64,000 nucleotides of DNA from Dendrophyllia cribrosa (GCA_024195265.1 JAJLRJ010000011.1:21369402-21433401), one strand, 5' to 3'. Shown: positions 32,291 through 43,928, counted from the stretch's first letter. The notes: generated from the sequence alone by a model not told the origin. A program made the numbers and translations.

Positions 32291-32802
32291 CAGTGTGCCC
32301 AAGCTCGACAATTTCTTTAACTTCGAAGCCAAGATAATGTTTGAAATCGCTTGAGATTTCTAAACAAAGATCGACTATGGCCATCCCAATTTAATGCTTC
32401 GTTTCCCATCGCCCGACGGACCCATTTTTTTGGGAAAGTAAAAAAAAATAAAAAAATTCCAGAATCACTTGTAAAGAAGCAAGTACTTTAATTAACAAGC
32501 TCACGATCTTGTCTTATTAACACCAATTGTCTTAAATTAACATCGATACTTCGTTTTTGTAGCCTTTTTAGACATTTGATAGTCCTGTTAATATACATCT
32601 TTAAACATCTGATTATATCTTGCAGAATAAACGTGAGATTTACATTGTAATATGCAAAAGTAAACTGGAACACAAACTGAATGTTTCTTGGAAAACAACA
32701 TTTCTTCAAGACTTTTTTCGTCATTAAAACAGTAACTTTCTAACAGTCTTTGACAGTTTCAATCTGTCAAAATGAAAGTTTAGTTTTAACACAGAGTTGA
32801 AG

Positions 32803-33998
32803 TCAATGCTTCTTCTTCTTCTTTCCGGCGGATGCTTTTACCGTTTTCGGTGCGGAGACAACAGGCTTGGCGCCCTTTTCCGAACAAGTACTGCAAACAG
32901 GGTTAACCACTTTGTATTGGCGCTTCATCTCTTCATTGACCGGTGCATTGGGTTCAGTGCTTCCACATCTGCAACAGATCAGGTCAAACTTTTTGCACGA
33001 ATAATACTGCTTTTCTATTGGATCATTGCATGAAATATCCTGGCGAACGATGAAGATTTCTGCCACAGGGTGTCCTTCTGGAAGGATTGGGGCACTGCAA
33101 GTGTACATTAGGGTATCGACAACCTGATGGAATTCATTCGTGCTTGCACTAGACGGCTTAGTTGGAGCATACACGCACCTCCACTTGCCACAGCTCACAC
33201 ATTCAACTGCATCACGTACCTTCTCTTTTGTGAAGTAAGCCTTCCCAGACTTGTTCTCTTGGGTCTTTGCCCCTGGACGATCAACCTCTACGGTGTCTTG
33301 ACCAAAGATGTCATCAAAGGCTTTGTAATGCTCCTTGGTTGCATCCGTAAACTGAGGGTCTGGAAGCCACGTCAACTGTCTAAACTCGAGGAGTGGAAGG
33401 CGTGGGGGACGGCAAGTCTTGCAAACAGGCATTCTTATCACCTCACGGATGAAATCGACGTTGACGGCATCAGCATCTTTAAGTTTAAGGAGCCCTTCAA
33501 CAGATGGTGCTTGTTCAATGGCTCGCTGAAGCAGAACTTTGTTGTGATCAGCTAAGGATCCATTTGTTTCGATGGCATTCTTCACTTCCTCTCGATGTTG
33601 ATCGGATGGTGGAGCAGCTAAGCACTTCTTTACTTGAAATGAATATTGCCGTATTCTGCAATGTTCCTTATACCATGCCTGCAGCTTTTCTTTCTTCAAC
33701 AGAATGGCCTTTTGAGTTTCGTCCGCTTTAATAGACTCGTCAATTTCGTGAACTAGAAGAAACTTCTCCTGGATCTGCTCGTCACTGGCAGGTGGTAAAA
33801 TCTGAAACTGGCTACCTTTCAGAGACAATCGACTAAATCGGTTGTTGAGTATAGACAATGGCTTCTGCAGGCTGTCATTGATGACCGCTTTTACGTCAGG
33901 ATTCTTTTCAGCTGCAGCCCGCATCTCCTTCATGTTGCTGGGAGTCTTGATTAATTCCTCCTTCTCTTTACTCATTTCCTCCCGAGAAAGTGAAACTC
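32803..33998 (-). pseudogene. transposase C-terminal exon with cysteine motifs (inner DNA transposon)
   Basis: A 390-codon frame beginning MSKEKEELIKTP, but the family-like sequence starts earlier, at ALNGVSLSREE (about 33998), just after the preceding exon in another frame, so a one-base frameshift separates them. The N-terminal half is helical and charged (LLKKEKLQAWYKEH). The C-terminal half has paired cysteine motifs (CKTCRPPRLP, CVSCGKWRC, CCRCGSTEP, CSTCSEKG), likely zinc-binding and plausibly DNA-contacting, and ends in a lysine-rich tail. Its position after the catalytic glutamate suggests a transposase tail. No function beyond that is claimed. Confidence 0.65.
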
Positions 33999-34000
33999 CA

Positions 34001-34282
34001 TTAAGTGCCTAAATTCAACACAGACATTATACGCTCTGTTGGATTTGCCCACGAGTTACCAGGACAAGTGTTGATTCCTACGACCATATCTAGATTGTGC
34101 CGCTGAAAAGTTGAGATGTACGCCAACTGTGTCTGTCCATGGCGAACATTATGATCAGGACCTCCATCAGTGATACTGGCAACAACCGCTTTCCCTGAAG
34201 AACCGATGATGTGTGAATTTTCCGTTGCATGTCTCAGTGCTGAAGACGGCTGGAAAATTGAATCTTTAACTGCAAAGTACAC
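34001..34282 (-). pseudogene. transposase catalytic exon, second Asp and Glu (inner DNA transposon)
   Basis: This exon follows an acceptor (CATAG before GTGTACTTTGCAG) and continues the frame of the preceding exon, so that SLYQGQ is joined to VYFAVKDSIFQPSSAL. It contains TDGGPDHN and, ~50 residues later, SWANPTERIMSVLNL, a spacing and context that suit the second aspartate and the glutamate of a DDE transposase. The frame is broken right after LNL by a one-base change near 34008, so this copy is probably inactive. The catalytic assignment is inference from motif shape. Confidence 0.65.
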
Positions 34283-34571
34283 CTATGATAATGAAAAGTG
34301 AATAAATGATTGTATTAACTGTCTATATATTGAATTTTGTTTAAGTACCTCAGCTTGATTTCGTCTAAATATATAACGATATACTTTTTAAGCAGACGGA
34401 AATATAGGTTTTGCGACCTAAAAGTTACATCTACTTAATATATAATAACTCGTTTGTGTTTGCTGGTGCTTCTTTTTCGTACTTTTAACACCGTTGGAAC
34501 TAAAGCGGCTTATTCAAATACTGTATATTTAAATATAAATATTTTAACAACGCCTACATGTACCTGTCCTT

Positions 34572-35823
34572 GATAAAGTGAGTCACCAGAGTCGCTGGGT
34601 ATTTCTGGGATTAACGTCACACTGGCGGTCACATGAATGCGGCAGAAGTCGTGATCTAAAGCCGTGGGCCTCATTGACTCTGGACCGGTCACAAGCACTC
34701 TTCTTCCTCTGTCTACTGATGCCAAAGGACAGTGTGGTTCCCCGATATTGATGAAATGCTTGTCGTCTTCCATAAGCAAAAACGAGTGGACTTTAAACTT
34801 CACTAGGAACGATCTCAGGTACTTTGCCAAAGCTGCACAGTAGTGTACGTCTGGATGGATATGCCTTATTTGCCTAGTTTGAACATGAAACCAAACATTG
34901 AACCTTCCAGTGTACTGGGTCGCAGAACGTGAACTGGGGTCTTTTGGCCAAAACTGATAGCGAACCCAGGTCTCAGATGGAATTGGGGTTTCTTCGGGTA
35001 ACTTTTCTTTCACTTGTTTAATCAAATCAGGCACACTTATGGCAACGGGCATGTATCCTACATCTCCATGTCGCCTTTCTTGAGCTGCCATGTGCTCTTC
35101 TAGATACGCCCCTAAGGCTTTCCAGAACACCTCATACTTCTCTGGACGACCCTCATTCATTTCTCGCAAGTCGACCGCTAGATCCGGATCCTCAGAATTG
35201 ATTGCCACTGCCATTCTGACGTCTAGAGCTTTTGAAATGGCATTGTCATTTGCCGAACTATCGTCAGTAAGAAAACGATAAATAGCTCTTCGAATTGCAG
35301 GCGTAATATTGGCCACATTTCCAAACCTGGTGCGAAATTCTGCCTTCATAGCTCTGGTATGGAACGTTGGCATATCTTGTTTGAGAACTGCGGCGACTCT
35401 GTCTGACAGTTGTCGATCTATGCCTTCATTGGGGACCTTCCAAAAGAAGACGCATGTTCTCCAACTTCCTCCAGGAGAATACTTCAAAACTTCAAATGAC
35501 ACACCTGGGAGTCCGTTTTTCAAAAGAGTAGAAACATAATGATAGCGGACATCTTTCGTGGCATCATCTCCAATTAGATCGTTGAGAAAAATAGGATCAT
35601 AACATGGTCTAGTTTGAAGTTCCTGCAAAAGGTCGTTGTAGCGCTCTGTAACTGGCCCTGAACCCTTTGAAAGGACAGTTGTGATTGTTGCATCTGTGAA
35701 TGGACTGCGAGGCAAACTAAGGTTCATTTGATTTGCACTTATCTTCTCGTTCTTCCTTTCCAACATGCAGTGATACTTCTTCATACTATGTCCCATCTCT
35801 TCAAGGTCCTGGAATTGTACAAA
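34572..35823 (-). CDS. transposase central exon (inner DNA transposon)
   Basis: A long open exon between an acceptor (TTGTACAATTCCAG at ~35824) and a donor (GGACAG followed by GTACATG at ~34571). It carries MEDDKHFINIGEPHCPL, a good candidate for the first catalytic aspartate, then RGRRVLVTG, ALDHDFCRIHVTASVTL and DSLYQGQ. The N-terminal ~200 residues are mixed alpha/beta with no motif I know. Exon phase matches the downstream exon at 34282. The first 14 codons of the longest open frame (from 35847) are intronic. Together with its neighbours it would give a protein well over 900 residues. Confidence 0.7.
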
Positions 35824-35956
35824 TATGTTCTCATTTAGCAAAATCACTAGTAAACTTGTTTTACCTCATGCCATCTATTTTTACCTATAACGTTATTTTC
35901 AAGTGCAAGCAAAGTCCTATATTAGGTGTAAAGCTTTAAAGCATTTAAAGCCTACC

Positions 35957-36090
35957 TGTTTAAAAGTTTTCCACTCGGACCTTGCAAGCCACGCAAGTTG
36001 CAGCATGTCAAACCTCGGCGACTTTCTCTGACAATTCTTCATGAGACAACTGAGGCCTTGCTTTTTTCTTCCCTCTCCAGTCATTGTATC
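35957..36090 (-). pseudogene. small transposase exon with frameshift (inner DNA transposon)
   Basis: An exon bounded by TATTTAG and a donor AACAG / GTAGGC. In the phase continuous with the upstream exon it reads YNDWRGKKKARPQLSHEELS and then hits a stop. The second half looks natural only in another phase (FDMLQLAWLARSEWKTFKQ), which is the phase that continues into the 35823 exon. A single-base deletion or insertion in the GTCGCCGAGG region (about 36010-36030) explains this. Confidence 0.6.
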
Positions 36091-36198
36091 TAAATACAGT
36101 ATTTAAAACATTTTTTTATTTATCAAGACATTCTTCATTGGACTGAGAACATAAAAAATAATGTCCTGATAATGGGAATGATAATAATATAAACTCAC

Positions 36199-36358
36199 CC
36201 AATGAAACTCTGGGGTGATGTGGCCAACGCCATGTTATCAACATCATCATACAACCCCATAATTAGTTTCGGCATCTTAAAGCTTCTTTCGATGAATTTT
36301 GGAATGTGAGGATCCAAATACCAAGCTATGTTGGTAAGCTTTTTGAAAAACGCAACAC
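36199..36358 (-). CDS. small transposase exon (inner DNA transposon)
   Basis: Between a TACAAAAG acceptor and a GTGAGT donor, it encodes VAFFKKLTNIAWYLDPHIP, then FKMPKLIMGLYDDVDNMAL. The phase matches the end of the first exon (KSS joined to GVAFF) and the next exon. Too short for the usual open-frame length cut-off but clearly coding by phase and composition. Confidence 0.62.
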
Positions 36359-36569
36359 CTTTTGTAAAAAATAAAAATATATTAATTTATAAATATATAT
36401 GAGACACCACATTTGAATTCGAGGTATGAGTTCAAAATATATTAAAACCTTCATACGCGCCGCAACATTGCGCGCCAGTGTGTCTCTCCCTTATTATTTA
36501 CATATTTTTGTTTTACCATTGTATATATTTAAATAGAGGACAAAACATCATTCTAAGGAACCGTACCTG

Positions 36570-37116
36570 AAGATTTCACCTCTGCAAGAGGAAAACCTGC
36601 ACCAGGGTACATAATCTTTACAAGCTGCAGAAGGCGGTTGTGCAGTTCCACCCACTGAGTAGGATTTGTTTGCCCTTCTGTTCCTATTTCCGGCGGAAGT
36701 GTCCTTGTGGAGGCAGCTTTCATCAGAACATCGAAAGCATTCAATGGCTTGGCAGCTTTAGCCTGTGGTTCTTCGCCTAGAACATCTATATCTACAAAGT
36801 TCGCGCCAAGGGCATTAACGATTGTTCCAACATTCTCAGCGAGATCGACTGAAACAAAATCTTTCGGTTCTACATCTCCTGGCTTCTTAAATCCAACTCT
36901 GCATTTGACACGTACATCTAAATCTCCATCATATACATCGGTGAATACTTCTTGAAATGACAAGTTCTTGTCAACGAACTTTAGCTTAGGTAAGGCCACA
37001 ACTCTCTTCTCTTTTCGTATTCTTATCACAAGCGCACATGAATTACTGTCTGCCATTGCAGATAGGAATTTAATACGAACGAAAGCACCACGTTCTCGAG
37101 TTGACTTTGTAACCAA
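36570..37116 (-). CDS. first transposase exon (inner DNA transposon)
   Basis: The start of the inner transposon protein, close to its right TIR. Two candidate starts exist, MVTKSTRERG at 37116 and MADSNSCALVIRIRKEKRVV at about 37056; the second is followed by a more conserved-looking sequence. The exon ends at a donor in AAATCTTCAG / GTACGG near 36569; the remaining open codons to 36553 are intronic. The sequence (LKFVDKNLSFQEVFTDVYDG) suggests a beta-rich N-terminal domain of unknown role. Confidence 0.6.
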
Positions 37117-38424
37117 GCTTTCGTACTTAGCAGCCCGGCCTTTACTGGCACCCAGACCCCTTTATGTGCTCATTCTTTTTTTTTTTTTTGCCCGACCGAC
37201 CGACCCATCTTCACGAGAGGGAGGGCGATGGGAAACGAAACATTTTATTGGGATGGCCTATTCTCAGAAGAACTAAACGAGATATTTCGTGGAAATTCGA
37301 TAAAAATTTCAGACTGCCGGTATTTTGAAAACACTTCCCGGCTGCCGGACAAAACACTACATTAACAAACTTACGGCGTAAAAAAAGAAACGAACAGAAT
37401 TATACTGTAGTTTCCCTGCTTATAATTATTAAAGAGACTATTTTTTTCCGGGATTTTTTTACGAACGGCCAGGATGGTCATGCTGTTTTCTTTCAAAATG
37501 CTGACGACAAGCGTACGTGACCCGGGGCTTGACCTTTGACGATATGCAAATTCACGCCGTTGTTTGATTAATTATAAACCTCTAATAATTTTCATGATTC
37601 ATATTTTACCGTTTTAAAATCTACGCCACTGCTGTCAAAACATTTGTTCTTCGTGTATTTTAGCCAAGATTTCATAGAAATAACGGGAATGCGCCCGGCA
37701 AACTAAACATTTCGCATACGCAAATCAATCATCCCGCTCGTCCGCTTGGCGGCTGAAACAGAAGCCTAAAAGCCCGTTCACACGCTACAAGAATCATGAA
37801 CACAACCAACTTCATTTGCAGTCTAAATGTACATCAACATCTACATTGAGTATCCTGTGTTCCAAACAAACGCGATTTCGATTCAAGAGTTTAATATTTT
37901 GAGGTTTCACTTCAAAAGATTTCGGTTTATGTGTCGCAAAAACTTAACTTTGTTGGTCGTGTTGTTGTTGACGAAATGCAAATGAACGGCGTTCAATCGA
38001 ATACAATCGAAGCTCCCGTAAAGATACACCCTCGGGAAGCAGAAAACAGCAAAAAAGCAGCAAAAGGCTGGGGAATATTCAGGTAAAAACGGCAATAATA
38101 AAAGCAAAACAACGATTCTCCGGCCCGGTGATGTAGTCTAGTAAGTAAGTAACATGAAAAACAAATCTACCGTATCACGACTAGCGTGTTCAGAAACAAA
38201 GAAATAACCGTGTCAATCTACCGTGTTAAAATACAAAGCTCTACCGTGTCGAACCGTGTTAGCAAAATGCAGACAAAGGCCACAAGCACGTTACTTGAAA
38301 TCAATTGTTTTATTTTGCATATCGCACGATAAGCGTGTTGTGTCAGAAGCGTGCGAACGTGTTAGTACCGTGCCGTGTGCGTGCATTCACCTTATTCACT
38401 GTTTTCCCATGGAGGGTCACAATT

Positions 38425-38926
38425 TGTCTTGCGGAAAATATAATATTGAGCATTGCAAGCATTTTATCGTCTTCAACCTTTTATTAATATCCTTTTTACA
38501 TGCGGGGACGATCTTAACTCTCTCGATGTTGTTCTTTTAAAAATTATCTTAACATTACACGCTTCTCTGAACGGCTCATAATATTCCAGTCTCCTGTATG
38601 ATCTAACTCTTAATCAAAAAAAAAATTATAAGCTTGTATGTTGTATCTAAATTGGCTTATGATCAGTCGTCTTATAGTCGTAATGTAACATAGACCATAT
38701 TAATATTAATCAGTCAGATGTATATAATTAGAACTTTCCTTGATTGATAACAAAACTAAGGGTAAACTATTTATTTTGCATCGCATACACTGCATACACA
38801 GTCAAGATTCAGATGTAGATCAGTAAGGTATCTTGTCTATACCCTTTGCAAAAAATCTTTTGAACATGAATCACTTGTCTACTTCTATATTTATACTTAT
38901 ACTTACTTACTTACTTATATTTACAG
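38425..38926. other. intron-like AT-rich DNA, no gene
   Basis: Between the outer TIR element and the Q-rich terminal exon. Includes ATCCTTTTTACATGCGGGGACG (about 38490), which recurs in the same orientation at about 49430, beyond the Harbinger transposase. Short ACTT repeats are at 38903-38920. Confidence 0.5.
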
Positions 38927-39130
38927 CTTAAAAGAGAGGAACTTAAGTCCAAAAAAGAAGAGCAATCAGTTCTACTGCAACAGCAGCAACAGCAGATGTT
39001 TTCTATGCTGCAGCAACAACATCATCAACACCAGGTTCAACAACAAATGCAGCAGATGTTTTTGGAATCCCAGAGGCAGCAAGCACCGCTTATGGCATCC
39101 CTATGTGAGAAAATGATGGATCGCAAATAG
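38927..39130 (+). CDS. terminal exon, glutamine-rich coiled-coil tail (probable Harbinger partner protein)
   Basis: After a clean acceptor (TATATTTACAG) the plus strand reads LKREELKSKKEEQ, several glutamine runs (LLQQQQQQQMFSML, QVQQQMQQMFLE) and SLCEKMMDRK before a TAG. Such a Lys/Glu then Gln-rich, helix-forming C-terminus is common in the Myb/SANT-like second protein of PIF/Harbinger elements, which recruits the transposase to DNA. The convergent transposase lies on the other side of the nested insertion. Upstream exons with the SANT domain are not seen; they may have been lost when the 31.9-38.4 kb elements landed. A host gene with a polyQ tail is the alternative. Confidence 0.5.
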   Translation, partial: LKREELKSKKEEQSVLLQQQQQQMFSMLQQQHHQHQVQQQMQQMFLESQRQQAPLMASLCEKMMDRK

Positions 39131-40098
39131 TGTGCTCTGAGTTAACTTTTATTGTGTTTTAAGTTCTTTCATGTATACTGTCAGTTTTCTTATCCTGATG
39201 TGGATCTTATGTGAAGAGAACTTTGTTGTCAAGTTGGCCACTTATCGTATATAAAAATTCTAACTTATCTCCAAGGCTGAGAGGAAAAAACCTATTTATC
39301 TGGCTTGGTGTTTTTTTTTTTTTTTCAGTTTCCAGTGTGAATAAAAGAGATACAAACAGTCAAGCTCTTTTGCCTGGGCAGCAGATAGGAATCTTTATAT
39401 ATTGAATGTGGAAGACTATTAAGTTGAGTTGTGAAATTTGTTGCATTACTAAGCCATTACAATTCAGCTTGCAGTATGTAAACATGGGTATGACACCATA
39501 ACATTGTAGGTTTTCTTTTAGAAGAAACACAAGATGGCTACTTACATAACCTGATGCAAACACTGAAGGGAGTTTGGGAGAATTTGAAAGTACTCATGTT
39601 AAACTTTCCTGCTAGTTCTGGTTCACTAAACTCCCTCTTGTGTTTTCATCAGGTTATGTAAGTGCAGACGCCATTTTCTATTTCTAAATGGTTAAAGATG
39701 GCAAACCCAAAAAACGTCATTCAAGAAACTGGAACTAATTTAAGCCTTTAAGCCCCAAATGTGGTCAGCATCTTTTTTCTCCTTGTAATGTTACTGCATG
39801 ATCGAACAATACAGGTCATGAGAATAAAAAAATGATGACCAAACTGAAAGATAAATTGTCTTACAACTTCAACCATTTATTTCCAAGAAAAATATGGGGG
39901 CCATTGAGGAGAATTTACATTTTGATATCGGGACTGAAAGGGTTAAAATTTCATACTGATTTTACTGTTGGAATGTTGCATGTTACAATCTTGTATTGAA
40001 CGTAATATTCATCCAGTCCTTATTTGTAAAAGCAGTTGAATTTATAACAAGGATTAAAAGTAGAGTACATTGCTTCAGACTTAAAAAAAATGTATAAA
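39131..40098. repeat. two small MITE-like palindromes in the Harbinger interior
   Basis: 39541-39664: CTTACATAACCTGATG and its complement CATCAGGTTATGTAAG with GGGAGTTT / AAACTCCC inside. 39734-39955: a segment starting TTTAAGCCTTTAAGCCCC and ending GGGACTGAAAGGGTTAAA, an imperfect TIR pair. The remainder holds no coding signal. Confidence 0.6.
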
Positions 40099-40206
40099 TC
40101 ATGAGAAATAATCATAAATATGTGGAGGATCAAGTTCAAAAAATTTGGCTGTGTTGTTTCCATACAAGCATGTTAGTGCATTCCTAAACAATGCAGCTAC
40201 TACATA
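40099..40206 (-). pseudogene. Harbinger transposase, 3' fragment beyond the insertion
   Basis: In the phase that continues GKLY of the 5' part, the minus strand reads VVAALFRNALTCLYGNNTA, then KFFELDPPHIYDYFS and a TGA. This is the typical C-terminus of a DDE_Tnp_4 (Harbinger) transposase. It is severed from the rest by the 7.7-kb element at 40207-47939; removing that element and one TAT copy restores the reading phase. Confidence 0.82.
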
Positions 40207-41221
40207 TAGTCTAGTGGCCAAACCAGTATTTTTTTAAGTTGGCTGCACCCCATGGGTGGCAAGCTGTTCTTGGTATCATTTTAAAGCTTAGAGACTGCTG
40301 ATCACGAATCTGCTTGTTAACACGTAGAAAAAGTGTCCAAAGGGCTTTGTAACCTGGCCTAAACAACCCATACTCCTTTGCGCCAAATTTCACTAAACCG
40401 CGGTTTTTTCCATTCTAATTGTATTTTCACGGCAAAATGTTGTCAAAACCTAGCCATTTCTACGCTGTGAAGCCCTCTGCAAGTATTTCATCTTTAAAGA
40501 GCAGCACAATTGCTCAATTTTAGAGAGTTTAGTAAATTTTATGCTAACTAGAGTGGAGGGAGCCGAAAGTGCAAAAACAAATTTACATTTTCGCGACATT
40601 AACACTTCAAAACCGAAACATGTCACTCAGATACACTTGTTTCATACTTTTAAATCCTTATCTGCACAGAAAGTGACAAATTACGAAAGGAAAGAGACGA
40701 TAAGGCCATTTTGGGCCAAACCGGAAGTGAAAACATCTATTTCCGGTTTGATTATTCTACAGTAATTATGTATGCTATAGGGTTATTTCCAATTAAGACG
40801 ACGAATTTCGTGCATAAAATAACTGAAAAAGATTTTTGGGTTAAAAATACATGTAGGCCCTCTAAACTAAAAGCAGTACATTCAATGAAAAAGTGATTAA
40901 TGACGTCATATATTTTAAATGATAAATAGTTCAGACAAAGACTCGTTTTTTTTTTCACTCTTGGACTACCATGCTACCGTCCGGTTGCTAGTAAATCTAC
41001 TGGTTGAAAACCTTTTTTTAAATACTACCATGCTACCATCTAGCACTGCTAACTGTGACCGGTTGCTCGCAATAACGTGTTACTGTTTTAAAATATTCAC
41101 CAAGGGGAACAAACACTCCTTACAAATACATTATAGCTAGTTCTTTGGGTCTTATGTTTGTTGCTTAAAATCATATGTTCATATTTGTTACTGAAAATCT
41201 GCAGTTTTACTCAGGATGATC

Positions 41222-43721
41222 TCACTGTTCTTCGTCCTCTTCGCTGTTCTCAGCTCCTTCTTTCCACACGTAGTTGTGAGGATTCTCACATTTATCGCCG
41301 CACTGGCATGATTCTGCGCAGGGTAGACCATTTCTCTTGCACGTGCAGTGATCTGTTGTGCAGTTTGCAATGCAGCCACACAGTACAAGCTCCAGTAATG
41401 CCTCAGGAGCAGGCGGCAATGACATCCAGTCGATCTCAACATGGCCATCCACGATGAGCCATCCGTGGCCCTCAGGCGATGGGACTTCGGGATTTGCATC
41501 CAGTGCACGCCGCCAGACAGCAGCTTGGTAGTTTGCTCGCATAGTGTGATTTCGTAGTGCATCTTGGCATGGTGGAAGACTCTGCGACTGTCCTTGCTTT
41601 GCACAAAACGTGACATACCGACATTCATTAACGTCCGCAAGATTAGACCTCCCATACATATTGCACACAAACCCCTCACATTCAGAAAAAGGAACTCTCT
41701 CCATGTCAAATGAACAGCCAAGGAGCGCCATAGCCTCACTTGCCACCGGGTAAGTCTTACAAAGATTCAAAGGAGCCTTCTTCCCTTTACCAGAAAACGC
41801 ACTTGTTGAGTCGCAGCCGGTGAAGGCGTGCAGACCAGGCAGGGCCTTACATGCTTGGGGCCCAGCAGCATCTGCTATTGCAGAAATCTCAAGATAGATG
41901 ATCCTTGTTTTTTCTTTCTTCATAATAAGAAGCCGTGCTCGTATAACACTGCAAAAATGGCAAGCCAGGATTGCCACATCTGTGTCGGGAGACTTGATTA
42001 TGACGGTGTTCTCGCCATTTTCAGATGCATGCTTTGAATGGAGAAGCAGCTTTGTATCAGCTTCTTCGTGATTGCTGTTTAGCTCAGGGATCTCCTCACA
42101 AACAACCTTGCCATGATCGTTAACAGACAAACGAAAGCACTTGCTTTCAACAGCAAAATAGATGTTGCGATTTCCAATTCGATCTGCGTAGTTGTCACTC
42201 GACCACTGCTGGAGGAGAAACCTCGTTAGTGTTCTCTTGTTCTCCCCACTGCTTAAGAACTTCTTCCATTGCTTGGGGCACTTTTGGCCACCTCCGGTTA
42301 TTTTGATCTTGACGACTCCTTTACTTCCACGCTTTGCTCTCTCGGGGTTCTTAATGGAAATATCTGGATATGTGTCTGTGACAAAATCAACCCTTCTTGC
42401 CAAAGTTTTCTGAGGAACAACTGAATGAAAAACAGCAGTCGCCAACTCTTCAAATGTGTCTGGAATTTCTTTCAACGCTTGAAGTACAGCCATGCCATCA
42501 ACAATCAATGCTGCGGTGGGTGGAACATCCTCAGCTGGTTCGACTCCCTTAACCAGTGACTCCAGTAACTTGGACTTCACAGTCTTGCAGAGAGACCCGT
42601 CAGCTGCAGCCAGAGACCACGGAAGAGGACCCAGAGAATACTTGAAGACTTCTCTTAGATCCATATCTCTTGTCTGGGCGACAACGAGAAGACGAGCGAA
42701 GAGATCCCTATCGGCTTTAAGCATGACTTCTCTTCCACCTATCTTAACAGATGAAAGGGACACAGAATCAAAGGTGGCCAGCTTCAGTTTCGGTATCGGA
42801 TCGTACAAGGAAACTTCAGTAGTCATCAACCTCTTCCTGATGAAAGTTGTCATTGCTTCTTCACCCTTATCATAGGCCATTAAGAGATCTTCTTCCACCT
42901 TTTTGGGGGCCGTCATTCCTGATGCGAGGTGGCAGATTTCATCAGTGTCAGATGGCGAAAACGGATTGCCCCAGGTGCTCAGAGTTGATTGGACCTTCTT
43001 AACATCTTTTTCATCGAGTGACATCCTCCCTTTTCCTCTCTCCTTTATTATGCCCTCGCCATTTGTCACGGACATTCCAGCCATCTCACGGCATGCTTGG
43101 GTGATCGCAGCACGCTCATGTGAAGTCAGTATCCATCGCTGCACGGCTCCTTTGTTCTGGCTAAAGCCGATAATTCCGCCTTTGGATTTTGTATCTCTGT
43201 TAATGGTCTGCTCAATGGTCTGGTCGACGGCCACTTGACTGAATGCATTGCAGGAGCGTTGAACCACAAAGTCACCAGCTTGGAAGGCTTCATAGGCAGT
43301 GGGGTGTCGGTCCTTCAGTGACATCATGTCACACCAGTAGACCGGTAGGTACCTTGAGTAGTTGGTGCGATCATAGGCAAACATCCAAGGGAGCATGTCA
43401 CGAATACAAGAGAGATACAAGTTCCAATCACCTTCTCTTGTTGACCGTATGAAGCATAGAAGAAGACTGGCCATTTCTATGTATGATTGCCAGTATAAAC
43501 TCATCTTACTGCTTGACCGTTTATGGAATTCTTGATACTTCACTCGGAGCTCTTCAAGTTCAGGAGTTTCATACAATTCCTGGATTGTGGAAGACGTTAG
43601 CTCTTTTTGCACTTTGGTTGTGGCTGACACCACGGCCTGCCTAAGCAAATGCACTTCTGGATCATCTTTTGCTGCACTAATGAACGTCTGCCAGCTGAGT
43701 CGTAACAAGGCCTCTAGAACC
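41222..43721 (-). CDS. large exon with XPG/FEN-like nuclease domain and CXC-type tail
   Basis: An ~830-codon exon following an acceptor (TTGTTTTCAG) so that THK of the previous exon joins VVLEALLRLSW. The N-terminal ~500 residues are mostly helical. At about residues 545-660 an acidic-nuclease signature appears: HEEADTKLLLHSKHAS, then IIKSPDTDVAILA, then LPGLHAFTGCDSTSAFSGKG, matching in order the metal-binding motifs of FEN1/XPG nucleases (acidic pair, SxDxD, GCD). The end is cysteine-rich (CGCIANCTTDHCTC, CQCGDKC), like a CXC/tesmin zinc domain. It would cut or join transposon DNA in the nucleus. The exon is fully open; the breaks are upstream. Confidence 0.68.
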
Positions 43722-43928
43722 ACCTGAAAACAAGAATAACCACAAACTACGGTAAATGTAGGTAGTTGAGGAGTGTTCTGAGGACGAAGCCCTTAACCTT
43801 AACTACCAACAGTGCTAAGGGAAAAGACAAATAATAACAATAGCAGAAGAAAAAAACATTAGATCAATAACAACGATAATGCTAATGATGACAATAATAA
43901 CAATGATGATCATTAAAAAATTAATAAC

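Larger units (their letters stand above)
32380..37258 (-). mobile_element. 4.9-kb DNA transposon with multi-exon DDE-like transposase
   Basis: Terminal inverted repeats of ~36 bp begin GGCCATCCCAATTTAATGCT on the left and, reversed, GGCCATCCCAATAAAATGTT on the right, and continue through TTCGTTTCCCATCGCCC on both sides. TAT flanks each end (32377-32379 and 37259-37261), a 3-bp target duplication. Minus-strand exons inside encode one large protein. A 3-bp duplication and the DGGPDHN / NPTER motifs recall Zator-type (ISAZ013-like) transposases, but I cannot confirm the superfamily and it may be undescribed. Confidence 0.78.
31945..38420. mobile_element. outer TIR element with subterminal repeats (host of the inner transposon)
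   Basis: Terminal inverted repeats of ~55 bp begin GTGACCCTCCACGGGAAAAC on the left and, reversed, GTGACCCTCCATGGGAAAAC on the right, followed by a shared GCACGCACACGGCACG. Both ends are flanked by AATT (31941-31944 and 38421-38424), which is either the target duplication or part of the TIR. The right subterminal region has about eight CGTGT-type repeats in 250 bp and the left region has several. After removing the nested element at 32380-37258, the outer element is about 1.6 kb and non-coding. Confidence 0.72.
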
